A stretch of 64,000 nt of DNA, taken from positions 1 through 64,000 of the forward strand of contig NZ_JAGGPM010000006.1 in the NCBI RefSeq assembly GCF_018613835.1. The letters run 5' to 3'. Position numbers and translations under genes: made by a program. Origin of the DNA: Arthrobacter sp. ISL-5. Its GTDB lineage: Bacteria > Actinomycetota > Actinomycetes > Actinomycetales > Micrococcaceae. The notes beneath the pieces were generated by a model, which was given only the letters and a program-made list of their open reading frames with translations, ran no database searches and was not told the origin of the DNA. Every line of letters begins with the position of its first letter. Positions within the stretch are counted from its first letter, which is position 1. This document shows positions 41,180-50,706 of this stretch, in pieces.

Positions 41180-42091
41180 CTACCCCTTGCTGGAACCAAG
41201 AGTCAGCCCAGCAACAAACTGCCGCTGCAGGAGCAGGTAGACAATCAGCGTCGGAATCACGGTGATCACGGCTCCGGCCGCCAGCAGGTTGTAATCGTTC
41301 AGGAATTCGCCCTGAAGGTTGTTGATGGCCGTCGTGACGGGGAGCCTGTCGCCGCTCTGGATGAAAATGAGCGGCCAGAAGTAGTCGTTGTAGATGAAGA
41401 TGACTTCCAGCGTGCCGAGGGCGGCGAAGGCTGGCCGGCACAGCGGCATGATGATCTCCCGGTACTGGCGCCAGATGCCCGCCCCGTCCACCAGTGCGGC
41501 CTCGGTCAGGTCCTGGGACAGCGCCTTCATGTAATTGGACAGGACGAAAGTGCAGAAACCCATCTGGAAGGCGGTGTTCACGGCGATGACCACGATGTAC
41601 GTGTTGAGCATGTTGCCGGAATCGCTGAAGGCGTATGGCACCTCGAAGTGCTTGGCCATCTCGAACAGCGGCGCCGCCAGGACCTGGGGCGGGAGCAGGT
41701 TGCCGGCCGTGAACATGATGAGCAGCGTGACGTTGAACTTCCAGCTCACCCGGCTGACGGCGAACGCCATCATGGAGGAAAGAAAGAGCACGAGCAGGAC
41801 GGCCGGAACGGAGATGATCACCGAGTTCCAGAAGTACTTCGCGATGCCGCCCTGCGTCCAGGCCTGGACGAAGTTGTCGAAGTTGAAGTCGCCGGCCACG
41901 CTGAAGTAGCCGTGCTCATTCGTGGAGGCGATGGGCCGCAGGGCCGTGAGAAGAGCCCATCCCAGCGGGATGAGCCACATGACCGCCATCGCCGTGAGGA
42001 AGATGTGGGTTCCGTAATGGCGTTTTGGCCTGCTGCCGGAACGGTGCTGCTCCGCGGTTGGAAGGCCTGCGCGCGTGGCCGTGGTGCTCAT
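41180..42091 (-). CDS. Carbohydrate ABC transporter permease, MalG type
   Basis: A 303-residue six-helix permease with the EAA loop EAALVDGAGIWRQYREIIMP. It overlaps the upstream permease gene by 4 bp. It belongs to a transporter whose binding protein is Tat-type and whose ATPase is not encoded nearby. The sugar is not identifiable from sequence. Confidence 0.92.
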   Translation of the reverse strand: MSTTATRAGLPTAEQHRSGSRPKRHYGTHIFLTAMAVMWLIPLGWALLTALRPIASTNEHGYFSVAGDFNFDNFVQAWTQGGIAKYFWNSVIISVPAVLLVLFLSSMMAFAVSRVSWKFNVTLLIMFTAGNLLPPQVLAAPLFEMAKHFEVPYAFSDSGNMLNTYIVVIAVNTAFQMGFCTFVLSNYMKALSQDLTEAALVDGAGIWRQYREIIMPLCRPAFAALGTLEVIFIYNDYFWPLIFIQSGDRLPVTTAINNLQGEFLNDYNLLAAGAVITVIPTLIVYLLLQRQFVAGLTLGSSKG

Positions 42092-43059
42092 GCTTTGTTC
42101 TCCTTGCCGAAGGTGCGGCTGAGGTAGAAGACGATCGGGACCAGGGAGATCACCAGCAGAACCACCGCAAGGGCCGAGCCGACGCCGATCACCTGCCCTT
42201 CTCCCACCAGGTTCTGGATCACCAGGGCACTGATGAGCTCGAGGCCGTTGGTGCCGCGGTTGATGACGTAGACGACATCGAACGCACGCAGTGACTCAAT
42301 GATGGTGATCACGACGATCACGATGTTGATGGGGCGCATGGCCGGAAAAACCACCCGGAAAAAGGTCTGCACCGCATTCGCTCCGTCGATCGCCGCAGCC
42401 TCCTTCAGGCTCGGGTCGACGCCCTTGAGGCCGGCCAGGTACAGCAGCATGACGTAGCCTGCATGCCGCCAGGTGGCCGCGATCAGGGCTGCCCAGATGT
42501 TGACGGAGGAATCACCGAACCAGTCAACCGCCTGCGGAGTGCCGGAGGTGCCCAGGAGGAAGTTCAGCAGGCCGTTGTCCCGCTGGTAGAACAGCTGCCA
42601 GATGATGCCGACCAGGGCCAGGGACAGCATCACGGGAGCGAAGAAAATGCTCTGGTAGATCTTGCTCCCGCGGATCTGCTGGTCCAGCAGCACGGCCAGC
42701 AGAAGTCCCAGCGGCGTGGCCACCAGGGCCAGGAACGCAAGCCACAGCAGGTTGTGCTGCATTGCCGGCCAGAACGGCGGGTAGTCCTGCGAAATGTACT
42801 GGTAGTTACCGAGGCCCGCCGGCCTGATGTCGGTCAGGGCCAGGCCGTTCCAGCGCATGAAGCTCAGGGCGATGGACATCAGCGTGGGCAGCCAGACAAA
42901 CACCAGCTGGATGAGCGTCGGAATGCCCACCATAAGGGACAGGACGACCTTATCCCGTTTGGAAAGCCGCCGGACTTTCCCGCTCTTGACGCCCTTGGCC
43001 TGCGCTCCGGACGGGGCCCTGGATTCCGGCGGGACCAGGTCTCTTGCTGTAGTGCTCAT
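42088..43059 (-). CDS. Carbohydrate ABC transporter permease, MalF type
   Basis: A 323-residue permease with six helices after a basic 35-residue N-terminus and the EAA loop EAAAIDGANAVQTFFRVVFP. It is 16 bp downstream of the binding-protein gene and overlaps the next permease by ATGA. Confidence 0.92.
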   Translation of the reverse strand: MSTTARDLVPPESRAPSGAQAKGVKSGKVRRLSKRDKVVLSLMVGIPTLIQLVFVWLPTLMSIALSFMRWNGLALTDIRPAGLGNYQYISQDYPPFWPAMQHNLLWLAFLALVATPLGLLLAVLLDQQIRGSKIYQSIFFAPVMLSLALVGIIWQLFYQRDNGLLNFLLGTSGTPQAVDWFGDSSVNIWAALIAATWRHAGYVMLLYLAGLKGVDPSLKEAAAIDGANAVQTFFRVVFPAMRPINIVIVVITIIESLRAFDVVYVINRGTNGLELISALVIQNLVGEGQVIGVGSALAVVLLVISLVPIVFYLSRTFGKENKA

Positions 43060-43075
43060 GGGAATCCCCTGACTG

Positions 43076-44386
43076 CTACTGGGCCGCGTAAAGCGTCTTG
43101 GCCTGGGCCTCGAGATTCTTGACGTCCATCTTGCCGTCCTTAAGGAAGGTCTGCAGGGCGGGGATCATGACGTTGTTGGCCATGGCAGGTAGGGCGTCGC
43201 GGTCGAAGAACTGGCTGATGAACTTGGCGTTGGCGATCGTGTCGGCGCATTTCTTGTTCAGCTCGCTGAATGTGGACGTGTCCGTGCCTTTGGCAGTGGC
43301 GATGTTGGAGGGGTCCACAGCGGCGTAGGCGTCCTGGGCCTCGGGCGTGCCGATGAATTCCATGAACTGGCGCGCCGCCGCGTTCTCGCCGCCCTTCTTG
43401 GACAGGAGGAGGCCGTCGATGGGGGCCTCGACGGCGTCGCGGCCTTCGGTGGCGATCTCCGGGAACGGGAAGAAGTCGATGTCCTTCAGCACGGCGGGAT
43501 CCGTGAACTGCTGGGTGACGAAGGAGCCGAGCAGGTACATGCCGGTCTTCTTGGCCGCCAGCGCCCTGGCCGCGTCCTGCCAGGTCTGACCCAGCGCGGC
43601 CGGGTCCTGGAAGGGGAGCAGCGCGGACCACGTGGTGAACACTTCGGTCACCTTCGGCTGGTCCCAGGATTCCTTGTGTGAGCAGAGGTCCACGTGGAAC
43701 TGGTAGCCGTTGAGCCGCATGTTGATGTAGTCGAACGTGCCCATGGCGGGCCAGCCGTCCTTGTCGGCAAAGCCGATCGGGATGATGCCGTCGGCCTTCA
43801 TCTTCGCCGCCAGGGTCTTGAGGGCGTCGAAATTCTCCGGAACTTCGTAGCCCTTCTCCGCCCAGAGGCTCTTCCGGTAGAAGAAACCCCACGGGTAGTT
43901 GTAATTCGGCACGAAGTACATCTTGCCGTCGGGCCCGGTGGAGGCTGTCTTCAGGGCATCCGAGAAGTTTCCGCCGATCTTCTCCCAGACATCATCGACG
44001 GGAGCAAGCAGGCCCTTGCCTGCGTAGAACTGCATCCGGTAGCCCGCGAACCAGGTGAAGGTGTCGTCCGGCGAGCCCTGCAGGTAGGAGTTGATCTTGT
44101 TCTGGAAATCGTTGTGCGGCACGACGTTGGTGCTGACGGTCTTGCCCGTCTTTTTGGTGAAGGCGTCAGTCACTGCCTGGTAAGCCTTCTTGGGCACCTC
44201 GTCGGAGGACCCTGAACCGAAGGTGAGTCCTGAGGATTCCGTTCCCCCGCCGGAGGGTCCGGCACCTCCGGTGCAGGCTGCCAGCAGCGGCACGCCGGCC
44301 AGCCCGGCAACACCCACGCCCATGGTCTTCAGGATGGTGCGCCGGCCGGGGCCGGCGGTAAGGGACGGTTCTGTGTGTGCTGCCAT
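43076..44386 (-). CDS. Carbohydrate-binding lipoprotein with Tat-type signal
   Basis: A 436-residue family 1 solute-binding protein. The leader contains GRRTILKTMGVG, a twin-arginine motif, then a hydrophobic core and lipobox LLAAC near residue 38, so export by Tat and lipidation are likely. The mature domain has NNVVPHNDFQNKINSYLQG-like features, DDTFTWFAGYRMQF and PIDGLLLSKKGGENAAA. ATG 44386 with GGGAGAGA upstream is preferred over an in-frame ATG 36 bp earlier. It is the first gene of the operon and follows the CRP-like site. Confidence 0.92.
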   Translation of the reverse strand: MAAHTEPSLTAGPGRRTILKTMGVGVAGLAGVPLLAACTGGAGPSGGGTESSGLTFGSGSSDEVPKKAYQAVTDAFTKKTGKTVSTNVVPHNDFQNKINSYLQGSPDDTFTWFAGYRMQFYAGKGLLAPVDDVWEKIGGNFSDALKTASTGPDGKMYFVPNYNYPWGFFYRKSLWAEKGYEVPENFDALKTLAAKMKADGIIPIGFADKDGWPAMGTFDYINMRLNGYQFHVDLCSHKESWDQPKVTEVFTTWSALLPFQDPAALGQTWQDAARALAAKKTGMYLLGSFVTQQFTDPAVLKDIDFFPFPEIATEGRDAVEAPIDGLLLSKKGGENAAARQFMEFIGTPEAQDAYAAVDPSNIATAKGTDTSTFSELNKKCADTIANAKFISQFFDRDALPAMANNVMIPALQTFLKDGKMDVKNLEAQAKTLYAAQ

Positions 44387-44412
44387 GATCTCTCCCTTGA
44401 AACTCAGCTGCT

Positions 44413-44428
44413 TGTGAGACACCTCACA
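44413..44428. promoter_or_regulatory. Perfect CRP/GlxR site TGTGAGACACCTCACA
   Basis: All ten defined bases of TGTGA-N6-TCACA match, and the palindrome extends to six bases per arm. It lies 27 bp upstream of the binding-protein start codon and about 8 bp downstream of the predicted -10 on the minus strand. Regulation of this sugar operon by the Crp-family protein encoded at 28521-29198 is the straightforward inference. Confidence 0.75.
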
Positions 44429-44436
44429 TAGGAATG

Positions 44437-44442
44437 ACTATA
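44437..44442 (-). promoter_or_regulatory. Predicted -10 box of the second sugar ABC operon
   Basis: TATAGT on the minus strand lies in an AT-rich stretch; a weak TTTCCT 17 bp upstream may be the -35. The start of transcription would fall near 44430, directly next to the CRP-like site. Further upstream a TTTTTCGATCTTTCC stretch could bind the DeoR regulator, but this is weak. Confidence 0.5.
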
Positions 44443-44520
44443 ACCTCGCAAAAGAGAACAGGAAAGATCGAAAAACAACATTCTGCAGTCCGATGTGCGG
44501 TCCCATGCGCAGTCCAACAA

Positions 44521-44555
44521 GCAGGGCCCGGCCGCTGGGTGCGGCCGGGCCCTGC
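44521..44555 (-). terminator. Terminator after acs
   Basis: A perfect 15-bp stem, GCAGGGCCCGGCCGC and its complement, with a 5-base loop, 17 bp after the acs stop on the minus strand, followed by TTGTT. The strong stem separates acs from the sugar operon promoter. Confidence 0.85.
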
Positions 44556-44572
44556 GAAGTGCGGTTTTGTGC

Positions 44573-46567
44573 TTATTTCTTCAGTGATGCCGCGATCTGG
44601 GCCATGACGGTGTTGTCGGCCAGGGTGGTGGCGTCTCCGACGGCGCGTCCCTCGGCTACGTCCTTGAGCAGCCGGCGCATGATCTTTCCGGAGCGGGTCT
44701 TGGGCAGTTCGGGTACCACCAGGACGATCTTGGGCTTGGCGATGGGGCCGATCTCCTTGCCCACGTGGTTGCGGAGGTCCTGGACGATTTCATCGCCCGA
44801 GTCCACGGCGTCGCCGCGCAGGATGACGAACGCCACCACGGCCTGGCCGGTGGTTTCGTCCGCGGCTCCGACGACGGCGGCTTCCGCCACCGCCGGGTGG
44901 CTCACCAGGGCGGATTCGATCTCCGTGGTGGAGAGCCGGTGCCCGGAGATGTTCATGACGTCGTCCACGCGGCCCAGGAGCCAGATATCGCCGTCCTCGT
45001 CCTTCTTGGCGCCGTCGCCGGCGAAGTACATGGTCTCGAACCGGGACCAGTAGGTTTCCTTGAACCGCTCGGGGTCGCCCCAGATGCCGCGGAGCATGGC
45101 CGGCCACGGTTCGCGGATCACCAGGAAGCCGCCGTGGCCGTTGGGCACCGAGGCGCCGTTCTCATCCACGACGTCCACGGCGATGCCGGGCAGCGGCACC
45201 TGCGCTGAGCCGGGCTTGGTCTCCGTGACGCCGGGGAGGGGGGCGATCATCTGGGCGCCGGTTTCGGTCTGCCACCAGGTGTCCACGATCGGGGCCTTGT
45301 TTCCGCCGATGACGTCGCGGTACCACATCCAGGCCTCGGGGTTGATGGGTTCGCCCACGGAGCCCAGGACGCGGATGGAGGAGAGGTCGTACTTGTCCGG
45401 GATGTCCCGGCCCCACTTCATGAACGTCCGGATGGCGGTGGGCGCGGTGTACAGGATGGAGACCTTGTATTTCTGGACGATCTCCCACCAGCGGCCCTGG
45501 TGCGGGGAGTCGGGGGTGCCCTCGTACATGACCTGGGTGGCGCCGTTGATGAGCGGCGCGTAGGCGACATACGAGTGCCCGGTGACCCAGCCGACGTCGG
45601 CAGTGCACCAGTAGACGTCGGTTTCCGGGTGCAGGTCGAACACGGCCTTGTGGGTGTACGCCGTCTGGGTGAGGAACCCGCCGGTGGTGTGCAGGATGCC
45701 CTTGGGCTTGCCGGTGGTGCCGGAGGTGTACAGGATGAACAGCGGGTGTTCGGAGTCGTGGCCCACGGCGGTGTGTTCGGCGGAGGCCGCTTCGACGGTG
45801 TCCGCCCACCAGTGGTCGCGTCCTTCGTGCCAGTCCACGTCCTGGCCGTTGCGCTTGACCACCACCACGTTCTGCACGCTGTGCCCGTCCGTGGCAAGGG
45901 CCTGGTCCACGGCGGACTTCAGGGCGCTGGGCTTGCCGCGCCGGTAGGTGCCGTCGGCGGTGACCACGAGCTTGGCTTGGGCGTCCTCGATCCGGGACCG
46001 CAGGGCGTCAGAGGAGAAGCCGCCGAACACCACAGAATGCACTGCCCCGATCCGGGCGCAGGCGAGCAGGGTGATCACGGCCTCCGGAATCATGGGCAGG
46101 TAAACGGCCACCCGGTCGCCCTTGGCCACGCCGAGGGACTCGAAAGCATTCGCGGCCTTCTTGACCTCTTCGGTCAGCTCGGCGTAGGTGTAGGCGCGGG
46201 AATCGCCGGGTTCGCCCTCGAAATAGATGGCCACCCGGTCCCCGAGCCCGTTCTCCACGTGCCGGTCCAAGGCGTTGTACGCGGCGTTGACCTGGCCGCC
46301 GACGAACCACTTCGCGAACGGTGGATTGGACCAGTCAAGCGCCTGCGTGAAGTCCTTGTTCCACGTCAGTAGTTCGCGCGCCTGCTTGGCCCAGAAGGCC
46401 GGGCGGTCGGCATCGGCCTCGGCGTAGACCTCCGCGCCAACGACGGCGTTCGCGGCGAAGTCCGCGGACGGGGCGAACTTCCGGTTCTCATGCAGCAGGT
46501 TTTCGAGAGCATCGCCCTGCTGGCTGGTGGCGGCGGTGGCCGTCGGGCCGGGAGTGTCGTGGGACAT
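44573..46567 (-). CDS. acs: Acetyl-CoA synthetase
   Basis: A 664-residue AMP-forming acetate-CoA ligase. It converts acetate, ATP and CoA to acetyl-CoA. Signatures are the P-loop [11 protein letters not shown], the WWQTETG acyl/AMP motif, [15 protein letters not shown], and the C-terminal RSGKIMRR whose lysine is acetylated in the family to switch off the enzyme. Length is standard. ATG 46567 is preferred over an upstream in-frame start at 46582. Catabolite control by Crp is common for acs in Actinobacteria, but only poor matches to the site are seen upstream here. Confidence 0.96.
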   Translation of the reverse strand: MSHDTPGPTATAATSQQGDALENLLHENRKFAPSADFAANAVVGAEVYAEADADRPAFWAKQARELLTWNKDFTQALDWSNPPFAKWFVGGQVNAAYNALDRHVENGLGDRVAIYFEGEPGDSRAYTYAELTEEVKKAANAFESLGVAKGDRVAVYLPMIPEAVITLLACARIGAVHSVVFGGFSSDALRSRIEDAQAKLVVTADGTYRRGKPSALKSAVDQALATDGHSVQNVVVVKRNGQDVDWHEGRDHWWADTVEAASAEHTAVGHDSEHPLFILYTSGTTGKPKGILHTTGGFLTQTAYTHKAVFDLHPETDVYWCTADVGWVTGHSYVAYAPLINGATQVMYEGTPDSPHQGRWWEIVQKYKVSILYTAPTAIRTFMKWGRDIPDKYDLSSIRVLGSVGEPINPEAWMWYRDVIGGNKAPIVDTWWQTETGAQMIAPLPGVTETKPGSAQVPLPGIAVDVVDENGASVPNGHGGFLVIREPWPAMLRGIWGDPERFKETYWSRFETMYFAGDGAKKDEDGDIWLLGRVDDVMNISGHRLSTTEIESALVSHPAVAEAAVVGAADETTGQAVVAFVILRGDAVDSGDEIVQDLRNHVGKEIGPIAKPKIVLVVPELPKTRSGKIMRRLLKDVAEGRAVGDATTLADNTVMAQIAASLKK

Positions 46568-46999
46568 GGTGAACCTCATCATTCATCGATCTTTGCTGCG
46601 CGGGATGCGCCGTCCCCGGCCGGCACTCGGCCGCAGTGCGCGGCGTCGGGCAGCGGCCGATCGCGGACATACCGCAAAGAGCTGTTCCGAAAACAGACTA
46701 GCGCCTTCGGGTTCGGCCACGTGTGCCGCGTCACAAAGTGAACAGTGAGCGGTGCGTATTTAGCGACGAATGGTTCGCGTGCCTTCGCGGCATTGGTGCG
46801 GAGGTGCGCCAGGAATCGGGCGTTGCGGCGCCCCGCCGCGGCCCGTCAGCTAGTGATCATCCATGCACTTGGCTAGGCTGAGAAAGACTCGTGACAGAGG
46901 CCGGAGGCAGCCTGACCGCTTGAGGTCGGGCGCGCCGGCCGTTAGGCGTCGCCCGGCATTGGACAGCCGCTCGGGTGCCGCCACGCTAAGGAGAACAGT
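46568..46999. other. 432-bp gap between divergent acs and membrane-protein gene
   Basis: No gene or tRNA is supported. The region must hold the acs promoter and that of the following gene, whose AAGGAG ribosome-binding site is at 46988-46993. A partial CRP-like half-site, CGTCACA, lies near 46729. No clear terminator, riboswitch or large repeat was seen. Confidence 0.4.
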
Positions 47000-48592
47000 A
47001 TGAATCAGCAAAGCCACGGCCAGCCGGGTTTGGCCCAACAGGGTCCAGGCCAGCGGGACTCCGGTCAGCAGGGTCCGGCCCAGCGAGACCTGGGTCAGCA
47101 GGTTCCAGCCGGGCAGGGTCCGGCCGGAAAGGCTGGAGCCGAAGGGGGTTCAACCGGACACCAGGAAGCGCCGCGGGATGATTCGCCCGCCGGAGGCCAC
47201 GACGCACACCCCGCCAAGTCGCAGGGCGGGACATCCGCGAACTCCGCGGCCTCGCCCTCCAAAGCTTCCGCCGGCGCCAGGGGTCCGGGAATGCGGAACG
47301 TGGCGGTCCTTGGCCCGTTCACCGTCCGTGACCTGACTGTTTTCGCGGCCACGCTGATTCTCTTCATCGCATCGCTGATTCCGATGTTTGCCGTCCGGTA
47401 CAACCTGTGGAACCTCGGGAGCCTGTTCTTCCTGGGGCTCGGGATCGTGCTGCCGCTCATCCTGGCCGCGCTGTTTGTAGCGCGCCGGGTGGCCCCGGAG
47501 ACGAAGGTCCGGATCGGCTCGCTGTCCATTGATCAGTTCGGATCTGTTGTGGCCTCCTTTGCCGTGGCTTTCTTCTTCCTCTCTGTCGCAGGAGCGTTCA
47601 CGCCCAGCCTGCTGGTTGCCCTGATTGGCGCCCTGGTGCTGTTCGCCGCCACGGTGCTGGCCAGGTTCATCCCGTTTTTCGCCGGTGACTTCCTGGACCG
47701 GGCCGAAGTGCCGGCCCACATCGCCGCCCGCGAGTCGGCGGTGCCCGCCCGCGAGTCGGCCGTGCCCGCCCGGGCACCGAAGGCAGCCAAGGCACCGAAG
47801 CCGGCCAAGCCAACCGAGCAGGGCCCGGCGGCGGGTGTCCAGAAGGCGGCCGACCGGATTTTTGGCGGCCAGAAGTTCGGCGGCAAGTCCGCAGCCCAGG
47901 CGCCGGGAACGGGTGCCGCCACAGCCGGCACTCCAGCAGCCGGCACTCCAACCGCCGGTACTCCAGCCGCCGGCACCGCGGCTGCCGGCGCCGGAATGGC
48001 GCCGTCTGCCGGTGCCTGGCCCGCCGCCAACGCAGCCAGCAGCGCCGCAGCATCCCCCGAGACGGGACCTGCCGCCGTCGTGCCTTCCGCAGAGGCACCC
48101 ACAGCCGCCCGGCCTCTGGCAACTGAACCGGCAACGCCGGCCGCCGAAGAGACGCAGCTGGACGGTACTCCGGTCACCGCTGCTGCGGCGGCAGGTGCCG
48201 GGACGGAGTCGGGGAACCAGCCCGCGGGTACTGGCGCCGGCACTGGCACCGGCGCCGTGACGGGTTCGGCGGCGTCGGCCACTCCGGCCACCGCCGTCCA
48301 TCCGCAGGTGAAGCCGCAGGAGCAGGTGAAATCGCAGGAGCCGATCGGCGCCACGGTTGATCCCGCGACCCGGCCCGAAGAAACCGAGGAGCAGCCGGTC
48401 CACGAGGCATTCTGGTTCGCGGTGGCGCAGCACCGGACGGCCGTGGATGAGCGCACCGGCGCACCGCTGTTCGGGATCGAGCCTGGCGGCTGGGTGCTGG
48501 CGCTCGAGGACCGGGGCGATGAGTTCCTGGTCCAGCACACGGACGGCCGCGTGGGCGTCCTGCGCGACCTCAGCAACATCGAGCGCGGCTAG
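47000..48592 (+). CDS. Membrane protein with low-complexity regions, unknown function
   Basis: A 530-residue protein in four parts. Residues 1-90 are Gln/Gly/Pro-rich with repeats of the [10 protein letters not shown] type. Four membrane helices lie at about 110-235. An Ala/Pro/Gly/Thr-rich segment of about 220 residues follows, with tandem [12 protein letters not shown] units. A compact, well-ordered C-terminal domain of about 65 residues ends it ([20 protein letters not shown], then [17 protein letters not shown]). The last part is probably the functional unit, in the cytoplasm. AAGGAG gives a firm start. The Ala/Pro segment may be a flexible linker. No family recognised. It is 10 bp upstream of nth. 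Confidence 0.8.
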   Translation: MNQQSHGQPGLAQQGPGQRDSGQQGPAQRDLGQQVPAGQGPAGKAGAEGGSTGHQEAPRDDSPAGGHDAHPAKSQGGTSANSAASPSKASAGARGPGMRNVAVLGPFTVRDLTVFAATLILFIASLIPMFAVRYNLWNLGSLFFLGLGIVLPLILAALFVARRVAPETKVRIGSLSIDQFGSVVASFAVAFFFLSVAGAFTPSLLVALIGALVLFAATVLARFIPFFAGDFLDRAEVPAHIAARESAVPARESAVPARAPKAAKAPKPAKPTEQGPAAGVQKAADRIFGGQKFGGKSAAQAPGTGAATAGTPAAGTPTAGTPAAGTAAAGAGMAPSAGAWPAANAASSAAASPETGPAAVVPSAEAPTAARPLATEPATPAAEETQLDGTPVTAAAAAGAGTESGNQPAGTGAGTGTGAVTGSAASATPATAVHPQVKPQEQVKSQEPIGATVDPATRPEETEEQPVHEAFWFAVAQHRTAVDERTGAPLFGIEPGGWVLALEDRGDEFLVQHTDGRVGVLRDLSNIERG

Positions 48593-48602
48593 CCGGCCTC
48601 CC

Positions 48603-49577
48603 GTGGCCACCTCCCGCACACCACGGCACGGCACTCCCCGGAACGGAACCACTGTGCCCGGAACCACTGTGCCCGGAAGCCCGACGGCGGCTGCTTCGAC
48701 GGCGGCCGTCCCGGCGTCGGGTGCCGACGTTGGGGGCGCCCCGGGTGGGGGCGTCCCGGCTAAGGGAGCCGGGACCGCCGGTGCCGGCTCCCGTTCCGGC
48801 GAGTCAACGCTGGCGCTGAAGCGGCGGGCCCGGCGAATCAACCGGGCACTTGCCGAGCAGTACCCCTATGCCCACGCCGAGCTCGACTTCCGGAACCCGT
48901 TTGAGCTCCTGGTGGCCACGGTGCTGTCCGCGCAGACCACAGATGTGACGGTCAATCTCATCACGCCGCTGCTTTTCGCCCGCTACCCGGATGCGCGTGC
49001 CATGGCGGAGGCGGACGCTGCGGAGCTTGAGGCGATCATCAAGCCGACAGGATTCTTCAGGGCCAAGACGAAAAACCTCCTGGCCCTCGGAAACCGGCTC
49101 GTGGACGAGTTCGACGGCGTGGTTCCGGGCCGGCTGGAAGATCTGGTGACGCTTCCCGGCGTCGGACGTAAAACCGCCAACGTGGTGCTGGGAAATGCCT
49201 TCGGCATTCCCGGCATCACCGTGGACACGCACTTCGGGCGCCTGGCGCGGCGCTTCGGCTGGACCGAGTCCGACGATCCCGTTCGCATTGAATCCGATGT
49301 GGCCGAACTCTTCGAGCCGAGGGACTGGACCATGCTGTCCCACCGCGTGGTGTTCCACGGCCGGCGGGTCTGCCATTCCCGGAAGCCTGCGTGCGGTGCC
49401 TGCGCCGTGGCCAACTGGTGTCCCAGCTTTGGCCTGGGCGAGACGGACCCGGCCAAGGCCGCGAAACTTCTCAAGTACGAGCTTGCGCCGGGAAACGAGC
49501 AACTCCTCGGGAAGCTCCTGGCCGAGACCCACCGTGCGGCCGAAATCCGGATGGAATCCCAGCGGAGGGTCCCTTGA
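48603..49577 (+). CDS. nth: Endonuclease III
   Basis: A 324-residue DNA glycosylase/AP lyase that removes oxidised pyrimidines. The helix-hairpin-helix is [15 protein letters not shown] with catalytic Lys190, and Asp208 in [11 protein letters not shown] is at the expected 18-residue spacing. The 4Fe-4S cluster cysteines follow the C-x6-C-x2-C-x5-C pattern ([17 protein letters not shown]). The first ~75 residues are Gly/Ala/Thr-rich with a GTTVP duplication and are not part of the fold. The GTG 48603 start is therefore tentative and a start nearer residue 70 is possible. It overlaps the Nudix gene by 4 bp. Confidence 0.93.
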   Translation: MATSRTPRHGTPRNGTTVPGTTVPGSPTAAASTAAVPASGADVGGAPGGGVPAKGAGTAGAGSRSGESTLALKRRARRINRALAEQYPYAHAELDFRNPFELLVATVLSAQTTDVTVNLITPLLFARYPDARAMAEADAAELEAIIKPTGFFRAKTKNLLALGNRLVDEFDGVVPGRLEDLVTLPGVGRKTANVVLGNAFGIPGITVDTHFGRLARRFGWTESDDPVRIESDVAELFEPRDWTMLSHRVVFHGRRVCHSRKPACGACAVANWCPSFGLGETDPAKAAKLLKYELAPGNEQLLGKLLAETHRAAEIRMESQRRVP

Positions 49578-50251
49578 CCGCCCGCCAGGACCTGGTGGAC
49601 CTCGTGGAATCGATCAAGGCCGGAACGGGACCGGCCCGGAATCCGTACTGGCGCAAACTTACGGTGGACGCTTCGGTGGCGCGGAAGGCCGCCGTGCTGA
49701 TCCTGTTCGGTGCGCTGGACGACGTTCCGGCGACCTCGGGAAAGCCACTGGTCGCCGCGGACCTGGACGTCCTGCTCCTTGAGCGCGCGCACACGCTGGA
49801 CGACCATCCCGGCCAGGTGGCGTTTCCCGGTGGCGGCATCGATCCGGACGAGTCACCGGTCTCGGCGGCACTGCGCGAGGCCGAGGAGGAGACCGGCGTG
49901 GATCCGGAGGGAGTGGATGTGCTCGGGGTCCTGCCCGAATTGGCGCTTCCCCGCGGCAATTACCTCGTGACGCCGGTCCTCGGATGGTGGGCCTCGCCGT
50001 CGCCCGTGCGGGTTGTGGACTATGGCGAGTCCGCCCAGGTCTTCCGCGTCCCGGTCCGGGACCTGCTGGATCCGGAAAACCGGGCGATGGCCACCGTCAC
50101 GCGGATGAACCAGACATTCCAGAGCCCTGCGTTCACCGTGAACAAAGTCGTGGTCTGGGGCTTTACCGGCATGATCCTGAATGAACTGTTTGACCAGTTG
50201 GGGTGGGCCGTTCCCTGGGACCGGACCCGGCTGCACCCGCTGGATCTCTAG
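49574..50251 (+). CDS. CoA pyrophosphatase-type Nudix hydrolase
   Basis: A 225-residue Nudix enzyme of the NudL/CoAse group. The CoA-pyrophosphatase signature [17 protein letters not shown] leads into a complete Nudix box (REAEEETGV). It would split CoA or its derivatives into phosphopantetheine and 3',5'-ADP. TTG 49574 is the start: GGAGGG precedes it and TTGA overlaps the nth stop. At its 3' end it overlaps the convergent DUF1508 gene by 4 bp. Confidence 0.9.
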   Translation: MTARQDLVDLVESIKAGTGPARNPYWRKLTVDASVARKAAVLILFGALDDVPATSGKPLVAADLDVLLLERAHTLDDHPGQVAFPGGGIDPDESPVSAALREAEEETGVDPEGVDVLGVLPELALPRGNYLVTPVLGWWASPSPVRVVDYGESAQVFRVPVRDLLDPENRAMATVTRMNQTFQSPAFTVNKVVVWGFTGMILNELFDQLGWAVPWDRTRLHPLDL

Positions 50252-50445
50252 CCCTGCGGCCGCGTCTTCCGCAGGTCCACCACAAGTCCCGTTGCGGCAT
50301 TTTCCCGCATCGCGTTGATGCCCTCAACAACCCCGGAAACGGTCCTGAACCGCGGTGACAATGCCACCACGTTGCCGTCCCCGTCTATGAGCCGGAACTT
50401 ATAGGATTGATCGCCGTCCTGGTGTATTTCAAATTTACCCGCCAT
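50248..50445 (-). CDS. DUF1508 (YegP-like) small protein
   Basis: A 65-residue soluble protein with one YegP/DUF1508 unit: KFEIHQDGDQSYKFRLIDGDG then SPRFRTVSGVVEGINAMREN. The family is short, often found as one or two tandem units, and has no established role. ATG 50445 is taken because the family N-terminus MAGKFEI starts there. The GGGGG upstream is an imperfect ribosome-binding site. It ends by overlapping the convergent Nudix gene. Confidence 0.85.
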   Translation of the reverse strand: MAGKFEIHQDGDQSYKFRLIDGDGNVVALSPRFRTVSGVVEGINAMRENAATGLVVDLRKTRPQG

Positions 50446-50622
50446 TGGCGTGGAACCCCCTGCTGATGCTTCCTTGCACATGCCGGGCCAACGATTCTGC
50501 CACTGCCCGGCCACTTTCGAGCCTAGTGTCTTGGACCACACGGGGCGAGCTACCCGCGGGTACGTTACTTCGTTCAACGGTGCGTGTCCTTGACGGACGG
50601 ATGTGACTTTATTTCCCGCAGT

Positions 50623-50638
50623 TGAGAGGCTACTCTCA
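50623..50638. promoter_or_regulatory. 16-bp perfect palindrome upstream of the DUF1508 gene
   Basis: TGAGAG and CTCTCA flank GCTA. It lies 178 bp upstream of the DUF1508 start, in the 261-bp gap after the polymerase gene. It may be an operator or a small hairpin; nothing in the window identifies a binding protein. Confidence 0.35.
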
Positions 50639-50706
50639 CGCCTTGACTGCGACTCATGAGCTGTTTTCATGAACCGTTTTGATGACCGGCCGGGAGCGGG
50701 GCGTCC

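Noticed and set aside
46568..46999. A CRP-like site upstream of acs
   Set aside because: The best candidate has only one good half-site (TCACA) and wrong spacing for the other half, so it was not called.
47150..48841. A 563-codon minus-strand frame over the unknown membrane protein and start of nth
   Set aside because: The Arg/Gly/Cys-rich product follows from the Ala/Pro-rich codons on the plus strand, which has the ribosome-binding site and membrane helices.
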